DNA of 11,008 bases from positions 1 to 11,008 of the forward strand of contig CADCTM010000431.1 in assembly GCA_902805485.1 (NCBI GenBank), given 5' to 3'. The translations under genes were made by a program, and so were the position numbers. Position 1 is the first letter of the stretch. Every line of letters begins with the position of its first letter. The notes beneath the pieces were generated by a model that saw nothing but the letters and a program-made list of their open reading frames with translations, made no database searches and was not told the DNA's origin. Below, piece after piece: positions 1 to 6,649 of the stretch. Origin of the DNA: an uncultured Coleofasciculus sp. (GTDB taxonomy: Bacteria; Cyanobacteriota; Cyanobacteriia; Cyanobacteriales; Coleofasciculaceae).

Positions 1-55
1 CAATCAATGTTTTATTTAATCGTTTAAATTACTAAAAACCAACAACTGATCCTAA

Positions 56-916
56 CTAAGCATCATCATCATGAGCAAAGCGATGGAAGAGGAAGTCGAG
101 GGCATAATTCCGTAGTTTATAGTATTCTGGATCTTCCATAATCCGGGTACGATCGCGGGGACGTGCAAAGGGAATATTCATCACCTCGCCAATTTTAGCA
201 TGGGGACCATTGGTCATCATCACTAAGCGATCGGCTAAAAACAAGGCTTCATCAATATCATGAGTAATCATCAAAACAGTACAGCGATGATCGTTCCAAA
301 TTTTCAGCAATTCTTCTTGTAATTCTTCCTTAGTAATTGCATCCAATGCACCAAATGGCTCGTCTAAAATTAAGACTTCGGGACGAATTGCCAATGCCCG
401 CGCAATGGAAATCCGCTGTTTCATTCCACCAGAAAGTTGAGTCGGCTTTTTATCCGCCGCATCCAACAGTCCTACTAGTGCCAAATGTTCCCGAACGATC
501 GCTCTTTTTTCGGCTTGCGACTTGGTAGGATTAACGGCATGAACCGCTAAATAAATATTCTCAAACGCCGTACGCCAAGGCAATAGGGCGTAGTTTTGGA
601 ACACAACCATGCGATCGGGTCCCGGTTTAGTGATACGCTTGCCATTCACCCGCACTTCCCCATCTGTGGGAAATGCGAAACCCGATACCATGTTCAAAAG
701 CGTCGATTTACCACAGCCAGAGTGACCGATAACGCAGATAAACTCGCCTTCTTCTACGGTTAAGTTAACGTCTTCGAGGACTGTATAAGGACCATTCTTT
801 GTCGGATAGACTTTGGAAACATTTTCAATTGTCAGAAAAGGTTCGCGGCGGGTAGCAGTTGCCGCAGACTGTCGGGTTGTTTGAGTATCTGTAAAACTAA
901 GAGGGCGGTTAACCAT
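56..916 (-). CDS. nrtD: Nitrate/nitrite ABC transporter ATP-binding subunit NrtD
   Basis: This is the second ATPase of the nitrate/nitrite importer; it is expected to pair with the ATPase half of NrtC on the cytoplasmic face of the NrtB permease. The 286-residue protein has a full ABC core: Walker A GHSGCGKST at residues 64-72, the Q-loop in VVFQNYALLPWRT (about 104-116), signature LSGGMKQR at 161-168, Walker B VLILDEP at 181-187 and the switch histidine at 219 (ITHD). About 25 extra N-terminal residues precede the core, which is normal for NrtD. It lacks the C-terminal binding-protein-like domain of NrtC, and this separates the two paralogues. The start is ATG with only a weak purine stretch (GAGA) before it. 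It is the last nrt gene in the window, 104 bp after nrtC. The bicarbonate paralogue CmpD is the main alternative; neighbours favour nrt. Confidence 0.92.
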   Translation of the reverse strand: MVNRPLSFTDTQTTRQSAATATRREPFLTIENVSKVYPTKNGPYTVLEDVNLTVEEGEFICVIGHSGCGKSTLLNMVSGFAFPTDGEVRVNGKRITKPGPDRMVVFQNYALLPWRTAFENIYLAVHAVNPTKSQAEKRAIVREHLALVGLLDAADKKPTQLSGGMKQRISIARALAIRPEVLILDEPFGALDAITKEELQEELLKIWNDHRCTVLMITHDIDEALFLADRLVMMTNGPHAKIGEVMNIPFARPRDRTRIMEDPEYYKLRNYALDFLFHRFAHDDDA

Positions 917-938
917 TTGTCTCGTTGTAATTTATTGA

Positions 939-994
939 TTGTTGGTGATTAGTTGTTAGTTATTGGCGATTAATTATGGGTTGTTGGTGATTAG
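939..994. repeat. Short direct repeats TTGTTGGTGATTAG in the nrtC-nrtD gap
   Basis: TTGTTGGTGATTAG occurs exactly at 939-952 and again at 981-994. Related, diverged units (TTGTTAGTTATTGGCGATTA) lie between them. This is a small degenerate tandem array of TTGTTRGT-type units, a pattern often seen between genes in filamentous cyanobacteria. No function is assigned. Confidence 0.7.
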
Positions 995-1019
995 CTTGCC
1001 TCAACCAACAACTCATAAT
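973..1019. repeat. Inverted repeat between nrtC and nrtD
   Basis: The 15-base arms ATTATGGGTTGTTGG (973-987) and CCAACAACTCATAAT (1005-1019) are complementary apart from one mismatch, and one more pair (988/1004) extends them. The loop is about 15 bases. The right arm ends one base before the nrtC stop codon, so the hairpin would form directly after nrtC in the transcript. No T-run follows on the transcribed strand, so it is not a classic terminator. It may protect or separate mRNA segments, or be only a by-product of the local repeats. Confidence 0.65.
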
Positions 1020-1020
1020 C

Positions 1021-3024
1021 TTAAGCCGCTACACGAGGACGTGAATCGAGAATAACTTCCGCAATACTGATATCGCGTTTAATTGCTAAATCCTGGAGAT
1101 AGCCGATGGGGTCATCTGGATTAAACGTCGTGCCATCAGATAACTTTATCGCCCCACGAGTATATTTAACATCCAAAATCCCTAGTTCTCGCGCCGCTGT
1201 ACTAAATACGTTAACTCGACACACCCGTTCTAGAACTTCAACCCAGTTTCTGGGGAAAGGAGTATCACCCCAACGCGCCATCTGAGTCATGTGCCACAAG
1301 TGTTCTGTCCGGCTGGGACGATTAACACCATCTCCATAAAATAGATGGTGAGCATATTCACGCATCGGTTGATCTAAGCTACAAACCGCACTATTAGGAT
1401 CTCCCAAGTGGATATAAGAAATGTCGGTACTGACATACTCGCGCTGGGCAGTAATTTGACGCACCTCTAAGGCATTGGCAGGATCGGCGCAGTACTGGCA
1501 AGCTTCTAGTAACGCTTTAACTAAGGCAATGTGGGTGTTGGGATAAGCGTTTGCCCAGTCTTCGCGAACACTGAGAACTTTACCAGGATGTCCTGGCCAA
1601 ATCTCCAAGTCTGTGGCAACGGTGAAACCGACTCCTTCCATTGCTGCCCGGATGTTCCAGGGTTCTCCCACACAGAAACCATCAATGGTTCCGGCTTGAA
1701 GATCCACAACCATTTGCGCCGGGGGGATTGTTTTTAACATTACATCGCGATCAGGATCGATGCCACCAGAAGCTAGCCAGTAACGCAGCAGCAAGTTGTG
1801 CATTGAAGAGGGATGAACCATTGCCATCCGGTGCTGTTGCGCTGGGGAATCCAGCAGCATTTTTTTGAAGTCTGCCAAGGTGTAAATCCCTTGGTCATAA
1901 AAACGCTTGCAGAGGGTGATCGCGTTGCCGTTGCGTGTCATGGTTAAGGCGCTAACGGTCGGCAATGGTTTGTTTTCATGACCTCCCAGAGTCAACCACA
2001 ACGGCATTCCAGAGGGCGTTTGGGCAGCATCTAAGTAGCCGCCGACCATGCCATCGACAATCCCACGCCAGCTTGTTTCGCGCACGAGGTTGACTTCATC
2101 CAAACCATGCTTGGTAAAGAAGCCTTTTTCTTTGGCAACGGCAAGGGGAGCGCAAGCAGTTAAGGGGACGAAACCAATGTCTAGGTTGACTTTTTCTAGT
2201 CCATGACGCGCCACAACGGATGTTTTTCTCGCCCGAATTTTTTTGATTCGCTTTTGTTGGTTGAGGAAGTAAATCATCTCGGAGCGCAAGCTGTAATAGC
2301 TGGGATGCTCGACGACTTCCATGCGCTTGCGGGGACGGGGAATGTCTACTTCGAGAATTTGACCAATTTTTGATTCTGGTCCGTTGGTGAGCATGACGAT
2401 GCGATCGGATAACAGCACGGCTTCGTCAACATCATGTGTCACCATGACGCCCGTGACTTCGTTTTCCTCACAAATTTTCATTAATTGCTCTTGCAGGTTG
2501 CCCCGTGTCAGGGCATCTAGTGCGCCAAATGGTTCATCAAGTAGCAGTAATTTTGGGCGGAGGGCGAGGGCACGGGCGATCGCAACTCGTTGTTTCATCC
2601 CCCCGGATAATTGTCCAGGTTGCTTATCGGCAGCATGGCGCAATCCCACCATATCAATATGCTGCTCAACAATGCCTTTGCGCTCACCGGCTGGCAAATC
2701 TTTCATGACGGAGTTGACTGCCAGGGCGATGTTTTCCCGGACTGTGCGCCACGGTAGCAGTGAGTAGTTTTGAAACACTACCATGCGATCGGGACCGGGT
2801 TTCGTAATCCGTTGCCCTTCTAAGGTAACTATGCCCTCGGTTGGCAAATCTAAACCGGCAATCATGTTTAGGAGGGTGGATTTACCACAACCGGAGTGAC
2901 CGATTAAAGAGACAAATTCTCCTTTTTTAATCTGCAAGTCGATGCCTTTTAGAGCAACGTACTGCCCACCACCTGTTAGGGGAAAAACTTTATCAATTTG
3001 GTCAACTGCAACAAAGACGCTCAT
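1021..3024 (-). CDS. nrtC: Nitrate/nitrite ABC transporter fused ATPase/regulatory subunit NrtC
   Basis: This 667-residue fusion is a hallmark of cyanobacterial Nrt/Cmp transporters. Residues 1-250 form an ABC ATPase: Walker A GHSGCGKST at 42-50, signature LSGGMKQR at 139-146, Walker B LLLLDEP at 159-165 and the switch histidine 197 (VTHD). A basic linker (about 255-275, KRIKKIRARK) leads to a NrtA-like binding domain (about 280-650), with DIGFVPLTACAPLAVAKEKG near its start, then LLLRYWLASGGIDPD and TIDGFCVGEPWN. This cytoplasmic domain is known in the family to sense substrate or ammonium status and to inhibit transport; that role is inferred here from homology. The length fits NrtC/CmpC (about 660). 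ATG follows an AAGGAT-like site. It is 108 bp after nrtB. The ATPase half closely resembles NrtD, including the MVVFQNY-LLPWRT segment. Confidence 0.93.
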   Translation of the reverse strand: MSVFVAVDQIDKVFPLTGGGQYVALKGIDLQIKKGEFVSLIGHSGCGKSTLLNMIAGLDLPTEGIVTLEGQRITKPGPDRMVVFQNYSLLPWRTVRENIALAVNSVMKDLPAGERKGIVEQHIDMVGLRHAADKQPGQLSGGMKQRVAIARALALRPKLLLLDEPFGALDALTRGNLQEQLMKICEENEVTGVMVTHDVDEAVLLSDRIVMLTNGPESKIGQILEVDIPRPRKRMEVVEHPSYYSLRSEMIYFLNQQKRIKKIRARKTSVVARHGLEKVNLDIGFVPLTACAPLAVAKEKGFFTKHGLDEVNLVRETSWRGIVDGMVGGYLDAAQTPSGMPLWLTLGGHENKPLPTVSALTMTRNGNAITLCKRFYDQGIYTLADFKKMLLDSPAQQHRMAMVHPSSMHNLLLRYWLASGGIDPDRDVMLKTIPPAQMVVDLQAGTIDGFCVGEPWNIRAAMEGVGFTVATDLEIWPGHPGKVLSVREDWANAYPNTHIALVKALLEACQYCADPANALEVRQITAQREYVSTDISYIHLGDPNSAVCSLDQPMREYAHHLFYGDGVNRPSRTEHLWHMTQMARWGDTPFPRNWVEVLERVCRVNVFSTAARELGILDVKYTRGAIKLSDGTTFNPDDPIGYLQDLAIKRDISIAEVILDSRPRVAA

Positions 3025-3085
3025 TAGTCTTTAATCCTTCTTTCTTAGTCAGTCAGTGGTCATTGTGGAGAGATGCGTTTGTCTT

Positions 3086-3125
3086 TTCTTAGTCATTAGT
3101 TATGTTCTTCACTAATGACTAAGAA
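3086..3125. repeat. Perfect 15-bp inverted repeat between nrtB and nrtC
   Basis: Arms TTCTTAGTCATTAGT (3086-3100) and ACTAATGACTAAGAA (3111-3125) are perfectly complementary around a 10-base loop. The element begins 7 bases after the nrtB stop codon in the transcript. The bases that follow on the transcribed strand (AAGACAAACG) contain no T-run, so an intrinsic terminator is unlikely. A processing or 3'-end-stabilising hairpin within the operon mRNA is possible. A dispersed intergenic repeat is the alternative. Confidence 0.75.
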
Positions 3126-3132
3126 CTTCTAA

Positions 3133-3972
3133 CTATTTTTGTTCTGGGGGCAAAATCCGACCCTCGAGCCAAATCATTAGTTTGTCGAGTAGTAAGCCAA
3201 CGGCACCGATGTAGACAACAGCGAGTATGACTTCGCTAACTTGGTTATTTTGATAAGCATTCCAGATGAAAAACCCGATGCCAACAATACCGGACATGAC
3301 GATTTCTGCGGCGATAATTGCCAACCAAGCTAATCCCAAGGCGATTCTTAAGCCGGTGAAAATGTAGGGAAGTGCGGAGGGGATAAGAATGTTGAAAAAG
3401 TATTCTTGCTTGGAGAGTTGCAGAACTTTAGCAACGTTGTTGTAGTCGCTGGGAATTTGTCTGACACCGACTGATGTGTTGATTAGGATGGGCCAAATTG
3501 CGGTAATAAAAATTACAAACAATGCAGCAGGTTCGTTTTGTCTTAATGCAGCTAATGCGATTGGAACCCACGCCAACGGTGCAACTACTCGTAAGAATTG
3601 AAAGATGGGATCTAAGGCTTTTGACATCAATTTGCTTGTGCCAACTAAGATACCCAAGCCAATACCAACAATCGCGGCTAGTGTGTAACCGATCGCAACT
3701 CGTTGTAAGCTTGCCCATACTTGCCAAAACAAGCCTTTGTCGATGCCACCTCGGTCATAAAACGGCCATCCAATTAGTATCCAGGTTTCTTTGACGACTT
3801 GAATGGGTCCTGGTAATGTTGCGCCTGGAGTAAATGAAAATAACTGCCAGACAAATAAGAAAATTGCGATCGCGACAAGCGGTGGTATAAGTTCAGGAAT
3901 TTGCTTTTTTACATAAGTTACAAAAGCATTTTCTGAGGCATTTACAATAGGGCGTCTTTGGGCTGTGGTCAT
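3133..3972 (-). CDS. nrtB: Nitrate/nitrite ABC transporter permease NrtB
   Basis: This is the integral-membrane subunit that forms the substrate channel, presumably as a homodimer driven by NrtC and NrtD. The 279-residue protein has a short soluble N terminus and about six hydrophobic segments, near residues 27-47, 93-111, 128-145, 149-168, 208-229 and 246-266. Between the fourth and fifth lies the coupling-helix (EAA) region, QEYFFNILIPSALPYIFTGL at 189-208, which contacts the ATPases. The segment GIGFFIWNAYQNN (231-243) is characteristic of NrtB/CmpB/SsuC-type permeases. The start ATG has AGAAGGAG 7 bases upstream. It follows nrtA by 148 bp, a rather wide gap that holds inverted repeats. 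The permease family alone cannot separate nitrate from bicarbonate transport; the call rests on nrtA and gene order. Confidence 0.92.
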   Translation of the reverse strand: MTTAQRRPIVNASENAFVTYVKKQIPELIPPLVAIAIFLFVWQLFSFTPGATLPGPIQVVKETWILIGWPFYDRGGIDKGLFWQVWASLQRVAIGYTLAAIVGIGLGILVGTSKLMSKALDPIFQFLRVVAPLAWVPIALAALRQNEPAALFVIFITAIWPILINTSVGVRQIPSDYNNVAKVLQLSKQEYFFNILIPSALPYIFTGLRIALGLAWLAIIAAEIVMSGIVGIGFFIWNAYQNNQVSEVILAVVYIGAVGLLLDKLMIWLEGRILPPEQK

Positions 3973-4018
3973 GACTGTCTCCTTCTCAGATTCTGTGTAA
4001 TAAACAAGTGAAACTTAC

Positions 4019-4108
4019 TGTTAGCAACGAGCATCTTCCTGTTTTTTATTTTAGTTAAATTGAGTTATAAAAAATCTCAAACTTTAACCAAAATATTGCT
4101 TGCTAACA
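4019..4108. repeat. Nested inverted repeats in the nrtA-nrtB gap
   Basis: An outer pair, TGTTAGCAA (4019-4027) and TTGCTAACA (4100-4108), is perfect. Inside it, GTTAAATTGAG (4054-4064) pairs with CTCAAACTTTAAC (4076-4088) apart from a two-base bulge. The inner loop on the transcribed strand carries a run of six T. The gap is AT-rich, so some pairing is expected by chance, but the nested arrangement could fold the whole 148-bp spacer. A hairpin here could let nrtA mRNA outlast the downstream genes; that is inference. Confidence 0.45.
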
Positions 4109-4120
4109 ATTGAAACCAAC

Positions 4121-5479
4121 CTAAATTTGAACCCTCTTAATTTTCAGACTCTTCAAATATTCTTCGGGTTTTTCTGGATCAAACTTGATGCCATCAAAGA
4201 ATTCTTCAACGCCACGAGATGTGCTACTGGGAATATCATCAGCAGCAACACCCATTTCTTTTGCAGCTTCCTTCCAAATATCTTCACGGTTAACTTTATC
4301 GATAATTTCCTTGGCTTTTCCTAGCATTTCTTTAGGCATGAAACCCCAACGAACGCTTTCTGTGATAAACCACAAATCATGGCTCTTATAGGGATAAGAA
4401 ACGCTACCTTTCTCATCTTTCCAGTAGTAAGTTGCCAGCTTTTTATCATCAATAACTCGACCATCACCCATATTGTATTTGCCTTGAAATGGACTCATAA
4501 GCACTTCCGCTGGCAGGTTAAAGTAGTTGCGTCCAGCTAGAATTTGTGCCGCTTCTTGCCGATTGTCAAAATTATCCAACCACTGTTGTGCGTCCATAAT
4601 GCCTTTCAAGACAGCTTTTGTAGCCTTGGGATTTTTATCAACCCAATCTGCTCTTATTGCCAGGTATTCTTCCGGGTGATTTCTCCACATTTCGGCTGTC
4701 AATGTTGCTAAGAATCCAATCTGATCCTTGACAATTCGATAGGGCCATGGGTCTCCCGTACTAAAAGCATCCATCGTACCTGTCTTCATATTCGCGACAG
4801 TCTGGGCAGCAGGCACAGTCAACAATTTAATATCCGTATCGGGATCAATACCACTTGCTGCTAACCAGTAGCGAAGCCAAAAATCCTGGTTAACTTGTGG
4901 GAAGGTATGGGCAGCAGTAAACGGAGTGTTTGCGCCTTTGAGTTGGGTGAAAAGTGCTTTGCTTTGATCTAGTTTTGTACCAATTCCCTTGCCTTTGTGC
5001 TTGTTTGCGAGCGCAATTCCATTCCCGTGAGTAATCAACTGCGCCAGAAGAAACATAGGAACTGGCTTATTACCCTTAGTGATGATGCCTTCAGTAATCA
5101 GATGAGGCATTGGCATTTGATACTGTCCGCCATCAACACCGCCACCGGCTGAACCAATTTCGGTATTGTCCCGCATTGAACCCCAGTTAGCTTGCTTAGA
5201 AACATCGACATCGGTCATGCCGTACTTATCAAAGAAGCCTTTTTCTTTAGCAATAATTAGAGGAGCTGCTTCAACGATCGGAATATAACCCAACTTAACT
5301 TTTGTTGTTTCTGGGGCTTGGGCTGGGTCAATTTTTGCCGGTGCAACGGTTTGGGCAGTAGTCCTGCCGGTAATACTATCAGGAGGATTTCCCAGGCAAC
5401 CTTTCAGTAATATAGAACTCGCAGCCGAGGCGCCAGCCGTTATTAAAAATCTACGCCGAGAAGAAGAAAAATTGCTCAT
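4121..5479 (-). CDS. nrtA: Nitrate/nitrite-binding lipoprotein NrtA
   Basis: This is the periplasmic receptor that captures nitrate/nitrite and delivers it to NrtB. It has 452 residues. Residues 7-13 (SRRRFLI) match a Tat signal, and a lipobox-like LKGC gives Cys28 as the probable lipid anchor, followed by a low-complexity linker. The mature domain starts near residue 60 with VKLGYIPIVEAAPLIIAKEK, then QMPMPHLITEGIITKGNK (121-138), VNQDFWLRYWLAASGIDPD (196-214), MKTGTMDAFSTGDPWPYR (231-248) and WRNHPEEYLAIRADWVDKNP (265-284). These are landmarks of the NrtA/CmpA family. Overall wording resembles NrtA more than CmpA, from memory rather than alignment. The ATG is supported by AAGGAGG (5484-5490) 4 bases upstream. 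It is first in the operon; nirA, often ahead of it in other cyanobacteria, is absent. Tat export fits folding before secretion. Confidence 0.9.
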   Translation of the reverse strand: MSNFSSSRRRFLITAGASAASSILLKGCLGNPPDSITGRTTAQTVAPAKIDPAQAPETTKVKLGYIPIVEAAPLIIAKEKGFFDKYGMTDVDVSKQANWGSMRDNTEIGSAGGGVDGGQYQMPMPHLITEGIITKGNKPVPMFLLAQLITHGNGIALANKHKGKGIGTKLDQSKALFTQLKGANTPFTAAHTFPQVNQDFWLRYWLAASGIDPDTDIKLLTVPAAQTVANMKTGTMDAFSTGDPWPYRIVKDQIGFLATLTAEMWRNHPEEYLAIRADWVDKNPKATKAVLKGIMDAQQWLDNFDNRQEAAQILAGRNYFNLPAEVLMSPFQGKYNMGDGRVIDDKKLATYYWKDEKGSVSYPYKSHDLWFITESVRWGFMPKEMLGKAKEIIDKVNREDIWKEAAKEMGVAADDIPSSTSRGVEEFFDGIKFDPEKPEEYLKSLKIKRVQI

Positions 5480-5483
5480 AAAA

Positions 5484-5512
5484 CCTCCTTGCAGCCACTC
5501 CCCTCATTGGGG
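5484..5512 (-). promoter_or_regulatory. nrtA ribosome binding site and leader hairpin
   Basis: On the minus strand AAGGAGG (5484-5490) lies 4 bases before the nrtA ATG and is by far the strongest Shine-Dalgarno sequence of the operon. Immediately upstream, CCCC/GGGG arms (5500-5503 and 5509-5512) enclose a 5-base loop. The same cytosines could instead pair with GGCT (about 5492-5495), giving a competing fold next to the ribosome site. The site is clear; a regulatory role for the fold is speculation. Confidence 0.6.
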
Positions 5513-6107
5513 CTACTAAATGAATTGCTATGTTCTTTATGAAATCAAAAAGATTGCTACAATTTTGCTCAAGTTTGATGGTTATGAGTAACCAGCGCTC
5601 AGGCTTATCCAAACCTAGCGGTCAAACTTTTTGAGAATTCGCTAATGTTAATAGTGGCTTTCGACCAACAGTTAACCGGAATTAAGATTTAATACCAAAG
5701 CGCGTTTGAAAGTCATTATGAAAGCAGTTTCAGATCTCTAAGATTACTGGACTGCGTTCATATTTAAATTTCTTTATCTATTGCAGCTTGCTATATAGCT
5801 TACCATCATCAATCGCTCAAAAATGAGTTTTATCTCTTGAATATGAAATAAATCTTAAATGATAACCATAAGAGTATTCTTATTTTTCTTAACCTTTTGA
5901 AACTTAGAAGGCTGGCTTATAGAGTAATATCTATGCAAACCATTAAATTCGTCAATATTTAGTTACAAATATCAAAGTGCGATGTACTGCCAACGGCTAA
6001 AAAATTATGCTTAACACGAATCGGGTCATTTTACCCCCCATTTAAGGATTGGGAGGTAACAAAACTAGGGATGGCTAAAAAATTCCCCTCGATAGCTGTT
6101 AATTTTC
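5491..6107. other. Long non-coding stretch upstream of nrtA
   Basis: About 620 bp with no supported gene on either strand. It must hold the nrt operon promoter and the 3' end of the Rieske gene transcript. Visible structure: the nrtA leader hairpin at the left edge, one NtcA-like palindrome with an overlapping LysR-like motif around 5672-5695, and two exact copies of GGCTAAAAAATT (5995-6006 and 6073-6084). A weak hairpin AGCTG/CAGCT (6094-6113) followed after 11 bases by TTTTTT on the minus strand could end Rieske transcription. The rest is AT-rich and unremarkable. Confidence 0.5.
5672..5695 (-). promoter_or_regulatory. Candidate NtcA-like site overlapping a LysR-type motif
   Basis: On the minus strand GTA-N8-TAA (5682-5695) matches the NtcA consensus GTA-N8-TAC at five of six positions. 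It is the only such match found by hand in the 628-bp nrtA upstream region, though about three are expected by chance in random sequence of that length. TTA-N8-TAA (5672-5685) overlaps it and resembles a T-N11-A LysR-type box such as those of NtcB or CmpR. TATTAA/TAACAT, possible -10 elements, begin about 28-31 bases downstream, which is further than the usual 22 or so. The evidence is weak. Confidence 0.25.
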
Positions 6108-6548
6108 TCAGCTTGCCTTTACTAAAATTGAATCTCCTTGAATCTTCGCCTCATAAGTGGCTAAAGGCTTGCTAGCAGGCTCTTTCAGGATTTTACCTTC
6201 AGCGCTGAATTTCGCCCCATGACAAGGACAGACAAAGGATTTATCGTCTGCCTTCCATTCCACCGTACAGCCTTTATGAGTACAGGTAGGATTCACAGCC
6301 AATACAGTTGTCGAGTCAGTCGGGTTGCTGACAACCAGTAACGAACCTGTGGCAAATTCTTTTTTCAAGATTTGACCATTTTGTTTCAGTTCTGCTACTG
6401 TGCCAATAGGCTGGAACCCATCAGCACGGGGTGGGCTAGCAGGTGATTGGGACTTCTCGGCTTTGGGAGAACAAGCGGCAAGGGCGATAGGTAGGGAACT
6501 AGCAACACCACCAACTCCCACCCACATTAAAAAATCACGACGGTTCAT
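6108..6548 (-). CDS. Small Rieske [2Fe-2S] lipoprotein with Tat signal
   Basis: This is a 146-residue electron-transfer protein with a Rieske iron-sulfur cluster. Residues 2-7 (NRRDFL) form a Tat motif, a hydrophobic stretch follows, and ALAAC places a lipobox cysteine at 26. A Ser/Pro-rich linker (30-45) leads to the Rieske fold. Cluster motifs are CTHKGC (89-94) and CPCHG (107-111): Cys89, His91, Cys107 and His110 are the expected ligands, and Cys94-Cys109 the expected disulfide. This pattern is that of high-potential Rieske proteins such as PetC, but the protein is shorter than PetC (about 180) and has a lipobox rather than a retained transmembrane anchor, so it is not called petC. Redox partner and pathway are unknown. 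It lies 628 bp upstream of nrtA on the same strand; a functional link is not shown. Confidence 0.85.
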   Translation of the reverse strand: MNRRDFLMWVGVGGVASSLPIALAACSPKAEKSQSPASPPRADGFQPIGTVAELKQNGQILKKEFATGSLLVVSNPTDSTTVLAVNPTCTHKGCTVEWKADDKSFVCPCHGAKFSAEGKILKEPASKPLATYEAKIQGDSILVKAS

Positions 6549-6649
6549 AAAGATGTATTAGGGTATACAGATTGCTTAATTTTGGCACGACACTTTTTTA
6601 AGCATGAGGATGAGATAACGCGAAATCTTCTAATACTGATTAAGAAACG
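6549..6649. promoter_or_regulatory. Divergent promoter region between Rieske and hydrolase genes
   Basis: These 101 bp separate two divergent start codons, so both promoters should lie here. TATACC or TAATAC on the minus strand (about 6554-6568) could be a -10 element for the Rieske gene. TAATAC at 6631-6636 could serve the hydrolase, which would leave almost no leader. An inverted repeat TGCTTAA/TTAAGCA (6573-6579, 6598-6604) sits in the middle and could bind a regulator. No promoter element is strong. Confidence 0.3.

Noticed and set aside
939..994. A CRISPR-like array in the nrtC-nrtD gap
   Set aside because: There are only two 14-base copies, and the intervening sequence is a diverged form of the same unit rather than a unique spacer.
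2384..2767. 127-codon plus-strand open frame inside nrtC
   Set aside because: It is the antisense shadow of the conserved ATPase domain, rich in Ser/Arg/Cys without any domain.
56..5479. The transporter as the bicarbonate system cmpABCD
   Set aside because: The subunit architecture is the same, but remembered NrtA sequences match the binding protein better (for example TVANMKTGTMDAFSTGDPW and LDNFDNRQEAAQILAGR). Not fully excluded without an alignment.
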